Source: Macrostomum hystrix
Lineage: Eukaryota > Platyhelminthes > Macrostomidae
DNA: 64,000 bases
NCBI GenBank assembly: GCA_950097015.1
Contig: CATNEN010000034.1
Coordinates: 5,660,501 to 5,724,500, forward strand
Direction of reading: 5' to 3'
Shown here: positions 1 to 12,552 of the stretch, piece after piece
Numbering within the stretch: the first letter of the stretch is position 1
How the letters are laid out: each line of letters opens with the position of its first letter
Position numbers and translations under genes: made by a program
Notes under the pieces: model-generated
The model's input: only the letters and a program-made list of their open reading frames with translations
What the model was told of the DNA's origin: nothing
Database searches by the model: none

Positions 1-1146
1 TTTTTAAAGCAAGTAAAGAAATTAAAGTTTTCTGTTTTTTTCGCAATTAGTTAACCAATATGGTGGCTTTTTTAAGTATATAAAATATATATTTCTATTA
101 TTTATATATTTAAAAGAATACAACTGAAGTGTGTATTTTTCTAATCTTATAGCTCAAGCCTTCTAAGTCTATAATCCAGTCTATTACTTTACACATCTCT
201 GGAGTCTGGAGCTACGAATCCTACGCACTCTACGTTTGAAACTATTCCCATATGAAATATTCCCGTTTGAAACTATAATATATTTCGTGGGAAATTATTC
301 CCACAGAATATGTTGAAGATAGGACAGCTATCTCGTCAGTGTGCCGTGTGGATAAGCAGGAAATTATTCCCATGGTACTGTAGGAATAAGACAAAAATTA
401 TTTCTACGGTACCGTGGGGATAAGTACTGCCTATTTTAATATCATGCTTGTTAATTGTTACAATAAAGAATAAACTCCTTGAAGAAAATTGTATTGGGGC
501 CTTAGATTAAATGCTTTTCTGTCCTGTCTGCATACTTTGCCAGTTGCCACTCCTGACTGACTTTAGTCAATAAGAAGCATGTTTTATTTAGTGAAAGCTA
601 GTTGAGTTACCTACTGAAATAATTGTATCAAATGTATATTGGATTGTAATTGAACATTAGGGTACATTTAGATTATATAGCAAAAGAACATAGTAAAGCT
701 CTTGTTGTATAACTAATTGATTATATGTAATAAGTAAGAACAAATTTTTTATAAGCTTATTCAATAGGCCAGTATTTATTATGCAACTAACTAAATTTCA
801 CTAGTTCGGTTTAGACAAACTCTTCTTTAAATAAATCAAGTTTTGCTAACACAATGAGTGTCGAAAGTTCTACTTTGTGTAGGGGTCCTTTTGATATAAG
901 TATTGAAAAACCTTTTGCTAGTTCTTTGTCTTCAAATTTAGTTTTTTAGTTGCCCAAGACTTACTACTCATCAAAAACGTGTTGAGCCTATTTTTACTAG
1001 GCTTTCTAATACATTTTACAGGATATGTTTAAATGGCGCATATAGAATATATGGATTGTTTCTTTAGCCTAATTCACTTAATAGTATAAACTACCAATAG
1101 ATTATTAAAATTAAGTTAAAATGTTGTCACTCAATTTACTTTGCAG
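1..1146. other. AT-rich 5' flank, no gene seen
   Basis: No convincing coding sequence on either strand. The stretch is AT-rich and holds a cluster of three short inverted repeats between 281 and 423 (see findings). It ends in the polypyrimidine-AG acceptor (last base 1146) that precedes the ribosomal protein gene. Confidence 0.6.
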
Positions 1147-1150
1147 CTCC

Positions 1151-1498
1151 ATGCCGCCCAAGGATAAGAAGGCCGACCCAAAGAAGGCGGCTCCGGCCAA
1201 GAAGAAGGACACCGGGTCCAGTGGCGGCAAGGCCAAGAAGAAGAAGTGGTCGAAGGGCAAAGTGCGCGACAAGCTCAACAACATGTGCCTGTTTGACAAG
1301 CCCACCTATGAGAAGCTCTACAAGGAGGTGCCCAGCTACAAGCTGATTACGCCGTCAGTTGTTAGCGAACGTTTGAAGGTTCGCGTCAGCCTGGCCCGCG
1401 CTGCACTGCTGGAGCTGGAGCACAAGGGCCTCATCAAGGCTGTATCTAAGCACCACTCCCAGTTCATCTATACCAAGACCACCAAGGCCGAGGCTTGA
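1151..1498 (+). CDS. RpS25: 40S ribosomal protein S25 (eS25)
   Basis: Encodes a 115-residue protein of the small ribosomal subunit. What is seen: a lysine/alanine-rich N-terminal tail (about residues 1-40), then the winged-helix core with [44 protein letters not shown] and the C-terminal [16 protein letters not shown], all hallmarks of eS25. Length is normal for the family. I chose the ATG at 1151 rather than the in-frame upstream ATG at 1121, because MPPKDKK is the conserved eS25 start and a splice acceptor (TTTGCAG) ends at 1146, only four bases upstream. No upstream coding exon is visible, so the transcript is probably trans-spliced; that is inference. An AATAAA lies about 90 nt after the stop. 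A second short gene follows in the same direction 340 nt downstream. Confidence 0.96.
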   Translation: MPPKDKKADPKKAAPAKKKDTGSSGGKAKKKKWSKGKVRDKLNNMCLFDKPTYEKLYKEVPSYKLITPSVVSERLKVRVSLARAALLELEHKGLIKAVSKHHSQFIYTKTTKAEA

Positions 1499-1588
1499 GC
1501 GTCTGAGTCTCTTGATTTCAGAACTGGAACACCAGAATGGGATGCTTGTTTATGTAGCTCTTCTTTTGATTCGCGGATGCGACTGCTA

Positions 1589-1594
1589 AATAAA
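1589..1594 (+). promoter_or_regulatory. Poly(A) signal of RpS25
   Basis: Canonical AATAAA 90 nt after the RpS25 stop codon, on the coding strand. Confidence 0.7.
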
Positions 1595-1839
1595 AAATGC
1601 ATTGCGCATACTGTGAACTGTTGGTTGGATAAACTATTTGACGTTTTGTCTGCTTCACTTTCTCGTTTACTCTCAAAAGAATTAATTGAACTTTAATAGC
1701 TTGAGAGTTTGTAGCTAGGTAGTTGTGTTATGTCTACTATTTGCTATTATTATTAGCTAATTGTACTAAACCATACCCATTTTAGCTTGGTCCGGCATTA
1801 TCCATTCTTTCCCAACCAATACACAAATCAAAAGAAAGA

Positions 1840-2097
1840 ATGCATTCTCTATTTGCCATCGTCTGCGTCGCCATCGCCGTCAGCCTGCTGCCGAGCGGCG
1901 TCAACAGCGTCACTCTGAAGGAGGCTAATAATGATCCGGCACGCTACATCCTGTACGACACTGCCCAGTTCAACATTGGCATGCACTGCGGCATCTCACT
2001 GGTCATCTGCTATGCCATCCTGTGCGCCATCTGGCTCACCGTCATGGGCGTCATCTATGCCACCGGCGGCAAGAAGATGCGCCGACAGGCCAGCTAA
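1840..2097 (+). CDS. Small single-pass membrane protein, unknown family
   Basis: An 85-residue protein that I do not recognise. Residues 1-23 form a good signal peptide (MHSLFAIVCVAIAVSLLPSG, cleavage near VNS). A short lumenal segment follows (about 24-45), then one hydrophobic helix (about 48-72), and a short basic tail GGKKMRRQAS that should lie in the cytosol. Codons are strongly G/C-ending, like RpS25, which supports a real gene. A TTTTAG acceptor ends at 1795, 44 nt before the ATG, with no upstream exon apparent. The gene lies head-to-tail behind RpS25 with a 340 nt gap, so a shared polycistronic transcript is possible but unproven. The size and layout recall small ER or V-ATPase accessory proteins, but no diagnostic motif is present. 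Confidence 0.7.
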   Translation: MHSLFAIVCVAIAVSLLPSGVNSVTLKEANNDPARYILYDTAQFNIGMHCGISLVICYAILCAIWLTVMGVIYATGGKKMRRQAS

Positions 2098-3320
2098 ATT
2101 ATGGTGTGTGTCCACCAGACTTGACCAGTCTAGATTAACAAAACTTCAACTTTTCAAACTATTGTCAGTTGTTTAGTTTTGCTTCAGTTAGATTTGGGCC
2201 TTCTAAATTATTGTTTCCCATGACTTCCTATGCTTCACCAGGCAGGATTGTCTAATCTTTACTTTTATAGATCTGTTTCTTTATCGCTTTTCTATTGACC
2301 AATAGTTTTTGTCACCTTGTTTTGTGTGTGTGTGCAGTGTCTCATTGTGTGCAATTTTCGAAGAGAGGTTCTGTACAGTTACTTGCACCGTCACCACCTG
2401 TTTGTTAATTAAATTGAAAGCTATTTTATAATCAAATTTCCATAATTGCTTCAATTTTCTGTTGAACACCAATTAGCTTTGGTTTCTACCGCAATAGCAG
2501 CGTGTCTGCAATGCTATTTTATTGTCTGCTAATTTTTTATTAGCGAGTCGCAAATCAATGTGCAATACATTATACTAATTAGTAGTTATTGGTTTTATCT
2601 GGCCTTTCTGATTTTATAGTCGCAATTCACTACTGCCGCTTGATATTGATTGAGTAGTCATCATCTTACATCTATTTCATTTTATTCTTCTATACGCACC
2701 CTTCTGTTATACGAATTCTAAAAATAGCTAATTATACACCTTTAGTCTGGTCGCGAGTGCTATTTATCTTTGCTTTAGTCGTGAGCACCAGCACTGTTAA
2801 ATAGCCGTTGTTATTCTTATCTGAGTGCGCACCATTCCCCCTGCCATATGGCAGTCTCTCTGGCTAGCTTAATCATCTAAAGCGGTAATCCAGCAAGTCT
2901 ATTTAGACTTTGCGCTTTGTTTTGTTGTTTTTGATCTTATTGATAGCCGGATAATCCAAGCATTGTAGTTGTCCCATTTTCTGTTGCTGGCAATATAGTC
3001 GAAAATATAGTTATACTTCACGTAGTCAATCGCCCAATTAGCTTTTGGGCAGACTTTCACTTAGATAAGTGCTAACTAGTAATTGTGTTCCTGTCTCCTT
3101 TATTTTAATGGATTAAAAGTTAAAAGTTGTGCATTATTGTGCATAGGATACAATCGAAAAATTATTCATCGTATAGCTTCTATTTCCCAGTCTTCATAGT
3201 ACCTTCCACTTATATTTATCAATCTTAGGGAATATCTTACCCCTATACTTCCAGTCAATCAACAGTTGTGCTAATACCCCTTGTCCTAATTAAAATGGAC
3301 CATTAGGTCTGTTTTACACC
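2098..3320. other. AT-rich intergenic stretch
   Basis: 3' flank of the small membrane gene. I see no long open frame with coding character and no structured repeat until the 33 bp array. The short minus-strand ORF at 2281-2472 has AT-rich, non-biased codons and is not supported. Confidence 0.5.
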
Positions 3321-3560
3321 TATTAACCATCAGGTGTATTTTATACCACCTCCTATTAACCATCAGGTGTATTTTATACCACCTCCTATTAACCATCAGG
3401 TGTATTTTATACCACCTCCTATTAACCATCAGGTGTATTTTATACCACCTCCTATTAACCATCAGGTGTATTTTATACCACCTCCTATTAACCATCAGGT
3501 GTATTTTATACCACCTCCTATTAACCATCAGGTGTATTTTATAGCACCTATTTATTATTA
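3321..3560. repeat. 33 bp minisatellite, about 7 copies
   Basis: Unit reads ATTAACCATCAGGTGTATTT plus TATACCACCTCCT. Copies are almost identical; the last ones (after 3540) are degenerate. Because 33 is a multiple of three, a frame stays open on both strands; neither is a credible gene. Confidence 0.9.
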
Positions 3561-3689
3561 GGTGTATTTTAAACCACTTATTAATCATTAGGTTTATTTT
3601 ACCCCTCTTTTCGATCATAAAGTGTGTTTTAGTCGGTCAGTAGGTGTACCTTTTTCACCTGTGCATACAAGGATGCTAAAATACCATTT

Positions 3690-4500
3690 GGGGTACTCAA
3701 GTAAGCCTATTTAGACCGTTATATGTAAAGTTTTTTAAAGATTTCTTATGTTTAATATGCATACATTTTGAGTGGATAAACACCTGCGTCAAGCTTTCTC
3801 GAAATAGCTCGATGGCTGGTTTGAAGGATTTAGTGGCCATCTCAAAGTTGCATTCAATGTGACGTGTATTGACGCATCCGAGGTGTCGTTGAAATGTGAG
3901 ACGACGCTTAGAAAACTCATCCTCCGCATTTACCTGCAATCTGGTGGACAGATCCTGGCCTCCTGTCAGCAGGTTGTCTGATTTCCGAATCCGCATTCTC
4001 GGGTTTCACCTCCAACTCGTGGGAGAATGCAATCTAAATGGGCGTGGCTTGTGACGCCGACGCTTTCTGCACGGAGATGGGGCTGCAATATTGCCTGATA
4101 GAAATGGAAACCGAACTAAGACAGGCAGTTTTTAATTGTAACCACGCCTTATTGTGAAGTCCTACTCTGATTTTTCCAGAATGTACGTCGTTTAGCAGCA
4201 ACCCTATGCTTTTTAGCAAGTCTGCTCCCTGTATGCTCAATTGCTTGCTTCATCATCTGCGTGCATTTGAGTTTGTATCCTTCACAACCGACGACTCAAC
4301 GGTTTTGTCGCGAGTTTCAATCACTCGCTGGATGACCAATCTTGGGATCATTCTTCCGAAAGGACAGATAGCTGTCCCATGCTTAGAAGCCATGCGAATT
4401 CTTGTTTCTAATATGGCACGGCTGTCTAGATACTGCAGCTTATCCAACCGTGCCGCCGATCTCAGATGAAGCTATTAATCCACGGCGCTAGTCCATTCAT
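3690..4500 (-). pseudogene. Decayed retroelement aspartic protease fragment
   Basis: On the minus strand one frame (about 4500 to 4150) reads like the second half of an LTR-retroelement retropepsin: a flap-like SKHGTAICPFGR segment, then VVKDTNSNA, then GADLLKSIGLLLND, which matches the ILGADFLxxxGLLVD signature that closes Ty3/gypsy-type proteases. The frame carries at least two adjacent stops between the flap region and GADLL. Two more stops fall where the catalytic D-T/S-G would be expected, so it cannot be functional. A further open stretch at 3697-3996 (minus) lies downstream but I cannot assign it. No long terminal repeats are visible nearby. Identification rests on motif resemblance only. 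Confidence 0.4.
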
Positions 4501-4938
4501 GCTGAAAAGACGATTGTTCCACGGCATGCTGTTTGCTAAAAGGCAAAAAAAGCATATGCAAACGACGATATGCCTGCATGGTCGGCATATTTAATCGCCT
4601 CAGAGCGCATAGTCACACAGGTACCAAGGCGCTTGCACATGATTGCGTATGCGCTAGGCTTCTGTATCGGGAATCATTGCCTGTATTGATCCAGATCTTA
4701 TTGACAAAACAACGATTGCGAGCGTTTTTGGCAATTGTCGGGACTCGATTCTTCTTCCGGACTGCGAATCACAAGCCAAGTAAATAAAATCTAAGATTTC
4801 CTGTCGATGTGGATCTGACACCGAGAGCAGCTGTAGAATAGAACTGCGGTCCCCTTTTAATTTTATTCTTGAAACTGTCGTTACTCTTCTGTAATGCTTT
4901 TCTTGATTTCCAGCTATAGGCGTACTGCGGTACTTAAA
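4501..4938. other. Intergenic, nothing supported
   Basis: Continues upstream of the protease remnant. Only short open frames without coding character; no zinc-knuckle gag motif could be read with confidence. Confidence 0.4.
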
Positions 4939-7900
4939 CTCTAGAACCAGTATTCAATTTCTAGATTCAATATTCACGTTCAAAAAAGGTATTTACATTC
5001 TAGACTGGGTATTCACATTTGAGAATCTGTATTCACATTTGAGAATCGGTGTTCACATTCTAGAATCGGTATTCACATTCTAGATTCAATATTCACGTTC
5101 GAAAATGGTATTTACATTCTATACTCGGTATTCACATTTGAGAATCTGTATTCACATTTGAGAATCGGTGTTCACATTCTAGAATCGGTATTCACATTCT
5201 AGATTCAATATTCACGTTCGAAAATGGTATTTACATTCTATACTCGGTATTCACATTTGAGAATCTGTATTCACTATTCGATATTCACATTCTAGAATCG
5301 GTATTCACATTCTAGAATCGGTTTTCACATTCTAGAATCGGTATTCACATTCTAGAATCGGTATTCACATTCTAGAATCGGTATTCACATTCTAGAATCA
5401 GTATTCACATTCTAGAATCGGTATTCACATTCTAGAATCGGTATTCACATTCTAGAATCAGTATTCACATTCTAGAATCGGTATTCACATTCTAGAATCG
5501 GTATTCACATTTGAGAATCGGTATTCACATTCTAGAATCGGTATTCACATTCTAGAATCGGTATTCACATTCTAGAATCGGTATTCACATTCTAGGATCG
5601 GTATTCACATTCTAGAATCGGTATTCACATTCTAGAATCGGTATTCACATTCTAGATTCAATATTCACGTTCGAAAATGGTATTCACATTCTAGAATCGG
5701 TATTCACATTCTAGAATCGGTATTCACATTCTAGAATCGGTATTCACATTCTAGAATCGGTATTCACATTCTAGAATCGGTATTCACATTCTAGAATCAG
5801 TATTCACATTCTAGAATCGGTATTCACATTCTAGAATCGGTATTCACATTTGAGAATCGGTATTCACATTCTAGAATCGGTATTCACATTCTAGAATCGG
5901 TATTCACATTCTAGGATCGGTATTCACATTCTAGAATCGGTATTCACATTCTAGAATCTGTATTCACATTCTAGATTCAATATTCACGTTCGAAAATGGT
6001 ATTTACATTCTAGACTCGGTATTCACATTTGAGAATCTGTATTCACATTCTAGAATCGGTGTTCACATTCTAGAATCTGTATTCACATTCTAGAATCGGT
6101 ATTCACATTCTAGAATCGGTGTTCACATTCTAGAACCGGTATTCACATTCAAGAATCGGTATTCACATTCTAGAATCGGTATTCACATTCTAGAATCTGT
6201 GTTCACATTCTAGGATCGATATTTACATTCTAGGATCGGTATTCACATTCTAGAATCGGTATTCACATTCTAGATTCAATATTCACGTTCGAAAATGGTA
6301 TACATTCTAGACTCGGTATTCACATTTAAAAATCTGTATTCACATTCGATATTCACATTCTAGAATCGGTATTCACATTCTAGAATCGGTATTCACATTC
6401 TAGAACCGGTTTTCACATTCTAGAATCGGTATTCACATTCTAGAATCGGTGTTCACATTCTAGAATCGGTATTCACATTCAAGAATCGGTATTCACATTC
6501 TAGAATCGGTATTCACATTCTAGAATCTGTGTTCACATTCTAGAATCGGTATTCACATTCTAGAATCGGTATTCACATTCTAGAATCAGTATTCACATTC
6601 TAGAATCGGTATTCACATTCTAGAATCGGTATTCACATTTGAGTATCGGTATTCACATTCTAGAATCGGTATTCACATTCTAGAATCGGTATTCACATTC
6701 TAGAATCGGTATTCACATTCTAGAATCGGTATTCACATTCTAGGATCGGTATTCACATTCTAGAATCGGTATTCACATTCTAGAATCTGTGTTCACATTC
6801 TAGGATCGATATTTACATTCTAGAATCGGTGTTCACATTCTAGAATCGGTATTCACATTCTAGATTCAATATTCACGTTCGAAAATGGTATACATTCTAG
6901 ACTCGGTATTCACATTTGAAAATATGTATTCACATTCGATATTCACATTCTAGAATCGGTATTCACATTTGAGAATCGGTGTTCACATTCTTGAATCTGT
7001 GTTCACATTCTAGAATCGGTATTCACATTCTAGGATCGGTATTCACATTCTAGAATCGGTATTCACATTCTAGAATCGGTATTCACATTCTAGATTCAAT
7101 ATTCACGTTCGAAAATGGTATTTACATTCTAGGACTCGGTATTCACATTCTAGAATCGGTATTCACATTCTAGAATCGGTGTTCACATTCTAGAATCTGT
7201 ATTCACATTCTAGAATCGGTATTCACATTCTAGATTCAATATTCACGTTCGAAAATGGTATTTACATTCTAGACTCGGTATTCACATTTGAGAATCTGTG
7301 TTCTATTTACATCGGTGTTCACACTCTAGAATCTGTATTCACATTCTAGAATCGGTATTCACATTCTAGAATCGGTGTTCACATTCTAGAATCGGTATTG
7401 ACATTCAAGAATCGGTATTCACATTCTAGAATCGGTATTCACATTCTAGAATCTGTGTTCACATTCTAGGATCGATATTTACATTCTAGGATCGGTATTC
7501 ACATTCTAGAATCGGTATTCACATTCTAGAATCGGTGTTCACATTCTAGAATCTGTATTCACATTCTAGAATCGGTATTCACATTCTAGAATCGGTGTTC
7601 ACATTCTAGAATCGGTATTCACATTCAAGAATCGGTATTCACATTCTAGAATCGGTATTCACATTCTAGAATCTGTGTTCACATTCTAGGATCGATATTT
7701 ACATTCTAGGATCGGTATTCACATTCTAGAATCGGTATTCACATTCTAGAATCGGTGTTCACATTCTAGAATCTGTATTCACATTCTAGAATCGGTATTC
7801 ACATTCTAGAATCGGTGTTCACATTCTAGAATCGGTATTCACATTCAAGAATCGGTATTCACATTCTAGAATCGGTATTCACATTCTAGAATCTGTGTTC

Positions 7901-8234
7901 ACATTCTAGGATCGATATTTACATTCTAGGATCCGGTATTCACATTCTAGAATCGGTATTCACATTCTAGATTCAATATTCACGTTCGAAAATGGTATAC
8001 ATTCTAGACTCGGTATTCACATTTGAAAATCTGTATTCACATTCGATATTCACATTCTAGAATCGGTATTCACATTTGAGAATCGGTGTTCACATTCTTG
8101 AATCTGTGTTCACATTCTAGAATCGGTATTCACATTCTAGAATCAGTATTCACATTCTAGAATCGGTATTCACATTCTAGAATCGGTATTCACATTCTAG
8201 AATCGGTATTCACACTCTAGAATCTGTATTCTCA
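4939..8234. repeat. 20 bp satellite, about 165 copies, with higher-order repeats
   Basis: Consensus unit GGTATTCACATTCTAGAATC, centred on the palindrome TTCTAGAA. A diverged composite block (AATATTCACGTTCGAAAATG followed by a TTTACATTCTAGACTCGG type unit) recurs about nine times. In the right part (about 7320-7970) a 220 bp block of 11 units recurs; ATCTGTGTTC followed by CTAGGATCGATATTTAC appears at 7451, 7671 and 7891. No coding capacity. Confidence 0.95.
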
Positions 8235-10362
8235 TTACGACATTCGTATAGATATAAATAAGTTGGCTGACAAATTCTTAGAAGCTATTGAATTGCTGTA
8301 CTACATACAGTCACATAGACTCATTTCGCGCTTCCTCTCAACTACAACTTCTCAAGATTGTAATTCTGTTCTACACTGAATTCTACCCAGTTGTGACAAA
8401 CGTCGCAGTCGTTCTGGAATCTAGGCACTCAACTTGTACATATCTAGTCTTCGGAATCAAGCCTAGATCACAATTTCTTAAGCGAGACAGTCTAGTGTGG
8501 GCCATGGGATCAGAAATGTTGGCGAGCTAAGAAAGTGCCTCCCCCTAACAGCACAAACAGGCCCGTGCAGTTTTAGCTCCTCTTCTCGGGACTGCGAGGC
8601 AGCACGCAAATCGCAGACCATTTAGCCTTTCTATCCGGTCTGGCACAATGGGACGGGGTTCTAGGGCTATAGCAATTTTAAGCACAGCAAACGGGACGTA
8701 TGGGTTTTGGTATAGGAACAGAACAGAATCGTGCTTATAGTTAGTCAGCTCTGAATTCAGCGAAGGGGTGGAGTTGGATTGTGACGACCGGACAGTTCTG
8801 TGAATCATGATTTACTGACTGGAACGAATCGTTCAATCTATTTACGAAAATAAACATTCAAGATTTACACAACTACTAGGTCCAGAGCTATACCGATTCC
8901 TATTTTGTCGGCTAGCTGTTTGGTCAAATCGACTTATCATTTTTTCTCCTTAGTTCTTACAAGATAACAGAAAGAGGTACGCTTAGGTGCTGGTACAGTT
9001 ATGTGCTCACTTATTCCTGTGTGCTCGCTTATCGTTAATTTGTAGACTCTATAGACACTACACAGTAAAGTCAGGAATAAAATTCGTGCTAGTGGTGATA
9101 AGAAAGATTGATCTATATAGATACATTTTTGTAGCAGTTAACCATTATCATCGATAAATTGGAATGACATCTATCTACTTTAAGTAGCTAGGATCCAACT
9201 AGGCTCGCAGCCCTATGTGACAGAAGCAGTGTAGGGGGTTGGTGTTTGTGGCAGCGTCCAATACGACGAAAGCGTTTCTATAGGCTAATAACAATCGGGC
9301 GTTGCTGCCAAGCATATATTAGAGAAGTGTGTAAGCAGCTAGTCCCTCTGCTTCCCAGAACTCGTATCCCCTAGGAAATGTCTCTGCCAGACTATGCTAG
9401 ACGCAAATACGGACAGGGGCCCTATTTATGGAGCTCAGTCTAGTCAACAACTCATCCTTCTAAGGATGTAAGTAACGCGCTTTCTGATACGAGCTACTTA
9501 AACATTTGCCCGCCTGATACTGCACAATTTCACTGATATCAGACAGTGAAGTCTGCCAACCAAGCCTTGCATACTACAGAATCCAACTTAAAATTTGCTG
9601 TGCCATCCGACAAAGCATTATAAAGCCTCTGCCCACACTTCTGAAAGCAGGTCAAATCACAAATGCGCAGGCCAAGCTTCTGTCCGCAAATGCGCGCTTT
9701 CCTCTATAATATGCCAAATGGAATTCGTCAGTTCGCTCCAAAATATCCCGGATTCCATTCTACTGCACTGCAGCCGCCCCCGAGGCTGCCTTCGGCTGAA
9801 AATCGCAATTACACAGCAAGGTTGACTTGCATTTTCAGCAGCTGCTTCTGCTGCTGCTGCTGCTGCCTCAGTCGATCTACCCTTCTTGTGTACTTCTTTC
9901 TGCACCCGCTAAGGACAAGTAGGACACATCCGCCGTGTCTTAATGCCTTGGCGTCACCGATAGAGATAGCGACAGAAAGGTCCTGTCTGGGCGTCGATAT
10001 TTGCCTTTATCTCAGTTTGTTTGTTACCAGAATCTTGCGCCAAACTTCAGCCTTGACACTCCTTCGGCTGATTAGAAACATGAAATTTGTTTCCATGCGT
10101 GACACGCGCGCTGGCAGCTTAGCGCATGAGTACAGTAATTTGTACTCTGCGCTAGCTGCTGGGTCAGTGTCTGCCGCTGCCGATAAAAATTGGACGGAGG
10201 ACTGTTAAGGGCGGAAGGCGCGTTCCTCGTCGAAATCCCCTGCCTGGCTGATGCACAATGCACTCGCTAGCGTAAATGTAGGCTATATGAAATTCTGTAA
10301 CTAAAGCAACAATGGTGTTACAATTTATCCTAGTTGCTCTGTACCTAGAAAAGGGGATGGAA
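8235..10362. other. Intergenic stretch without supported genes
   Basis: Contains only short ORFs. The longest (9663-10208 plus) runs through a CTG/CAG trinucleotide run near 9845 and lacks any recognisable domain, so it is not called. Confidence 0.5.
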
Positions 10363-12552
10363 TTGTATCTAGAACAGGTAACAATCGTATCTACAACAGG
10401 TAACAATCGTATCTAAAGCAGGTAACAATCGTATCTAGAACAGGTAACAATCGTATCTAGAGCAGGTAACATTCGTATCTAAAACAGGTAACAATCGTAT
10501 CTAGAACAGGTAACATTCGTATCTGAAACAGGTAACAATCGTATCTAGAACAGGTAACAATCGTATCTAGAGCAGTTAACAATCGTATCTAGAACAGGTA
10601 ACAATCGTATCTAGAGCAGGTAACAATCGTATCTAGAACAGGTAACAATCGTATCTAGAACAGGTAACAATCGTATCTAGAGCAGGTAACAATCGTATCT
10701 AGAACAGGTAACAATCGTATCTAGAACAGGTAACAATCGTATCTAGAACAGGTAACAATCGTATCTAGAACAGTTAACAATCGTATCTAGAACAGTTAAC
10801 AATCGTATCTAGAACAGGTAACAATCGTATCTTGAGCAGGTAACAATCGTATCTAGAACAGGTAACAATCGTATCTAGAGCAGGTAACAATCGTATCTAG
10901 AACAGGTAACAATCGTATCTAGAACAGTTAACAATCGTATCTAGAACAGGTAACAATCGTATCTAGAGCAGGTAACAATCGTATCTAGAACAGGTAACAA
11001 TCGTATCTAGAACAGGTAACAATCGTATCTAGAACAGGTAACAATCGTATCTAGAACAGGTAACAATCGTATCTAGAACAGGTAACAATCGTATCTAGAA
11101 CAGGTAACAATCGTATCTAGAACAGGTAACAATCGTATCTAGAACAGGTAACAATCGTATCTAGAGCAGGTAACAATCGTATCTAGAACAGGTAACAATC
11201 GTATCTAGAACAGGTAACAATCGTATCTAAAGCAGGTAACAATCGTATCTAAAGCAGGTAACAATCGTATCTAGAACAGGTAACAATCGTATCTAGAGCA
11301 GGTAACAATCGTATCTAAAGCAGGTAACAATCGTATCTAGAACAGTTAACAATCGTATCTAGAACAGGTAACAATCGTATCTAGAGCAGGTAACAATCGT
11401 ATCTAGAACAGGTAACAATCGTATCTAGAACAGGTAACAATCGTATCTAGAACAGGTAACAATCGTATCTAGAACAGGTAACAATCGTATCTAGAACAGT
11501 TAACAATCGTATCTAGAACAGGTAACAATCGTATCTAGAACAGGTAACAATCGTATCTAGAACAGGTAACAATCGTATCTAGAACAGGTAACAATCGTAT
11601 CTAGAGCAGGTAACAATCGTATCTAGAACAGGTAACAATCGTATCTAGAGCAGGTAACAATCGTATCTAGAACAGGTAACAATCGTATCTAGAACAGTTA
11701 ACAATCGTATCTAGAACAGGTAACAATCGTATCTAGAGCAGGTAACAATCGTATCTAGAACAGGTAACAATCGTATCTAGAACAGGTAACAATCGTATCT
11801 AGAACAGGTAACAATCGTATCTAGAACAGGTAACAATCGTATCTAGAACAGGTAACAATCGTATCTAGAACAGGTAACAATCGTATCTAGAACAGGTAAC
11901 AATCGTATCTAGAACAGGTAACAATCGTATCTAGAACAGGTAACAATCGTATCTAGAACAGGTAACAATCGTATCTAGAGCAGGTAACAATCGTATCTAA
12001 AGCAGGTAACAATCGTATCTAGAACAGTTAACAATCGTATCTAGAACAGGTAACAATCGTATCTAGAGCAGGTAACAATCGTATCTAGAACAGGTAACAA
12101 TCGTATCTAGAACAGTTAACAATCGTATCTAGAACAGGTAACAATCGTATCTAGAGCAGGTAACAATCGTATCTAGAACAGGTAACAATCGTATCTAGAA
12201 CAGGTAACAATCGTATCTAGAACAGGTAACAATCGTATCTAGAACAGGTAACAATCGTATCTAGAACAGGTAACAATCGTATCTAGAACAGTTAACAATC
12301 GTATCTAGAACAGGTAACAATCGTATCTAGAACAGGTAACAATCGTATCTAGAACAGGTAACAATCGTATCTAGAACAGGTAACAATCGTATCTAGAACA
12401 GTTAACAATCGTATCTAGAACAGGTAACAATCGTATCTAGAGCAGGTAACAATCGTATCTAGAACAGGTAACAATCGTATCTAGAACAGGTAACAATCGT
12501 ATCTAGAGCAGGTAACAATCGTATCTAGAGCAGTTAACAATCGTATCTAGAA
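10363..12552. repeat. 22 bp satellite, about 100 copies
   Basis: Unit GTATCTAGAACAGGTAACAA followed by TC. Very homogeneous: variation is almost confined to AGAACAG versus AGAGCAG or AAAGCAG and to CAGGTAAC versus CAGTTAAC. It ends abruptly at about 12550. Confidence 0.95.

Noticed and set aside
9663-10208. 181-codon plus ORF
   Set aside because: Its Cys-rich part is a trinucleotide run read as TGC; no domain, and conflicting ORFs on the other strand.
4939-12552. CRISPR-like regular repeats
   Set aside because: Units are contiguous tandem repeats without unique spacers, in a eukaryotic context.
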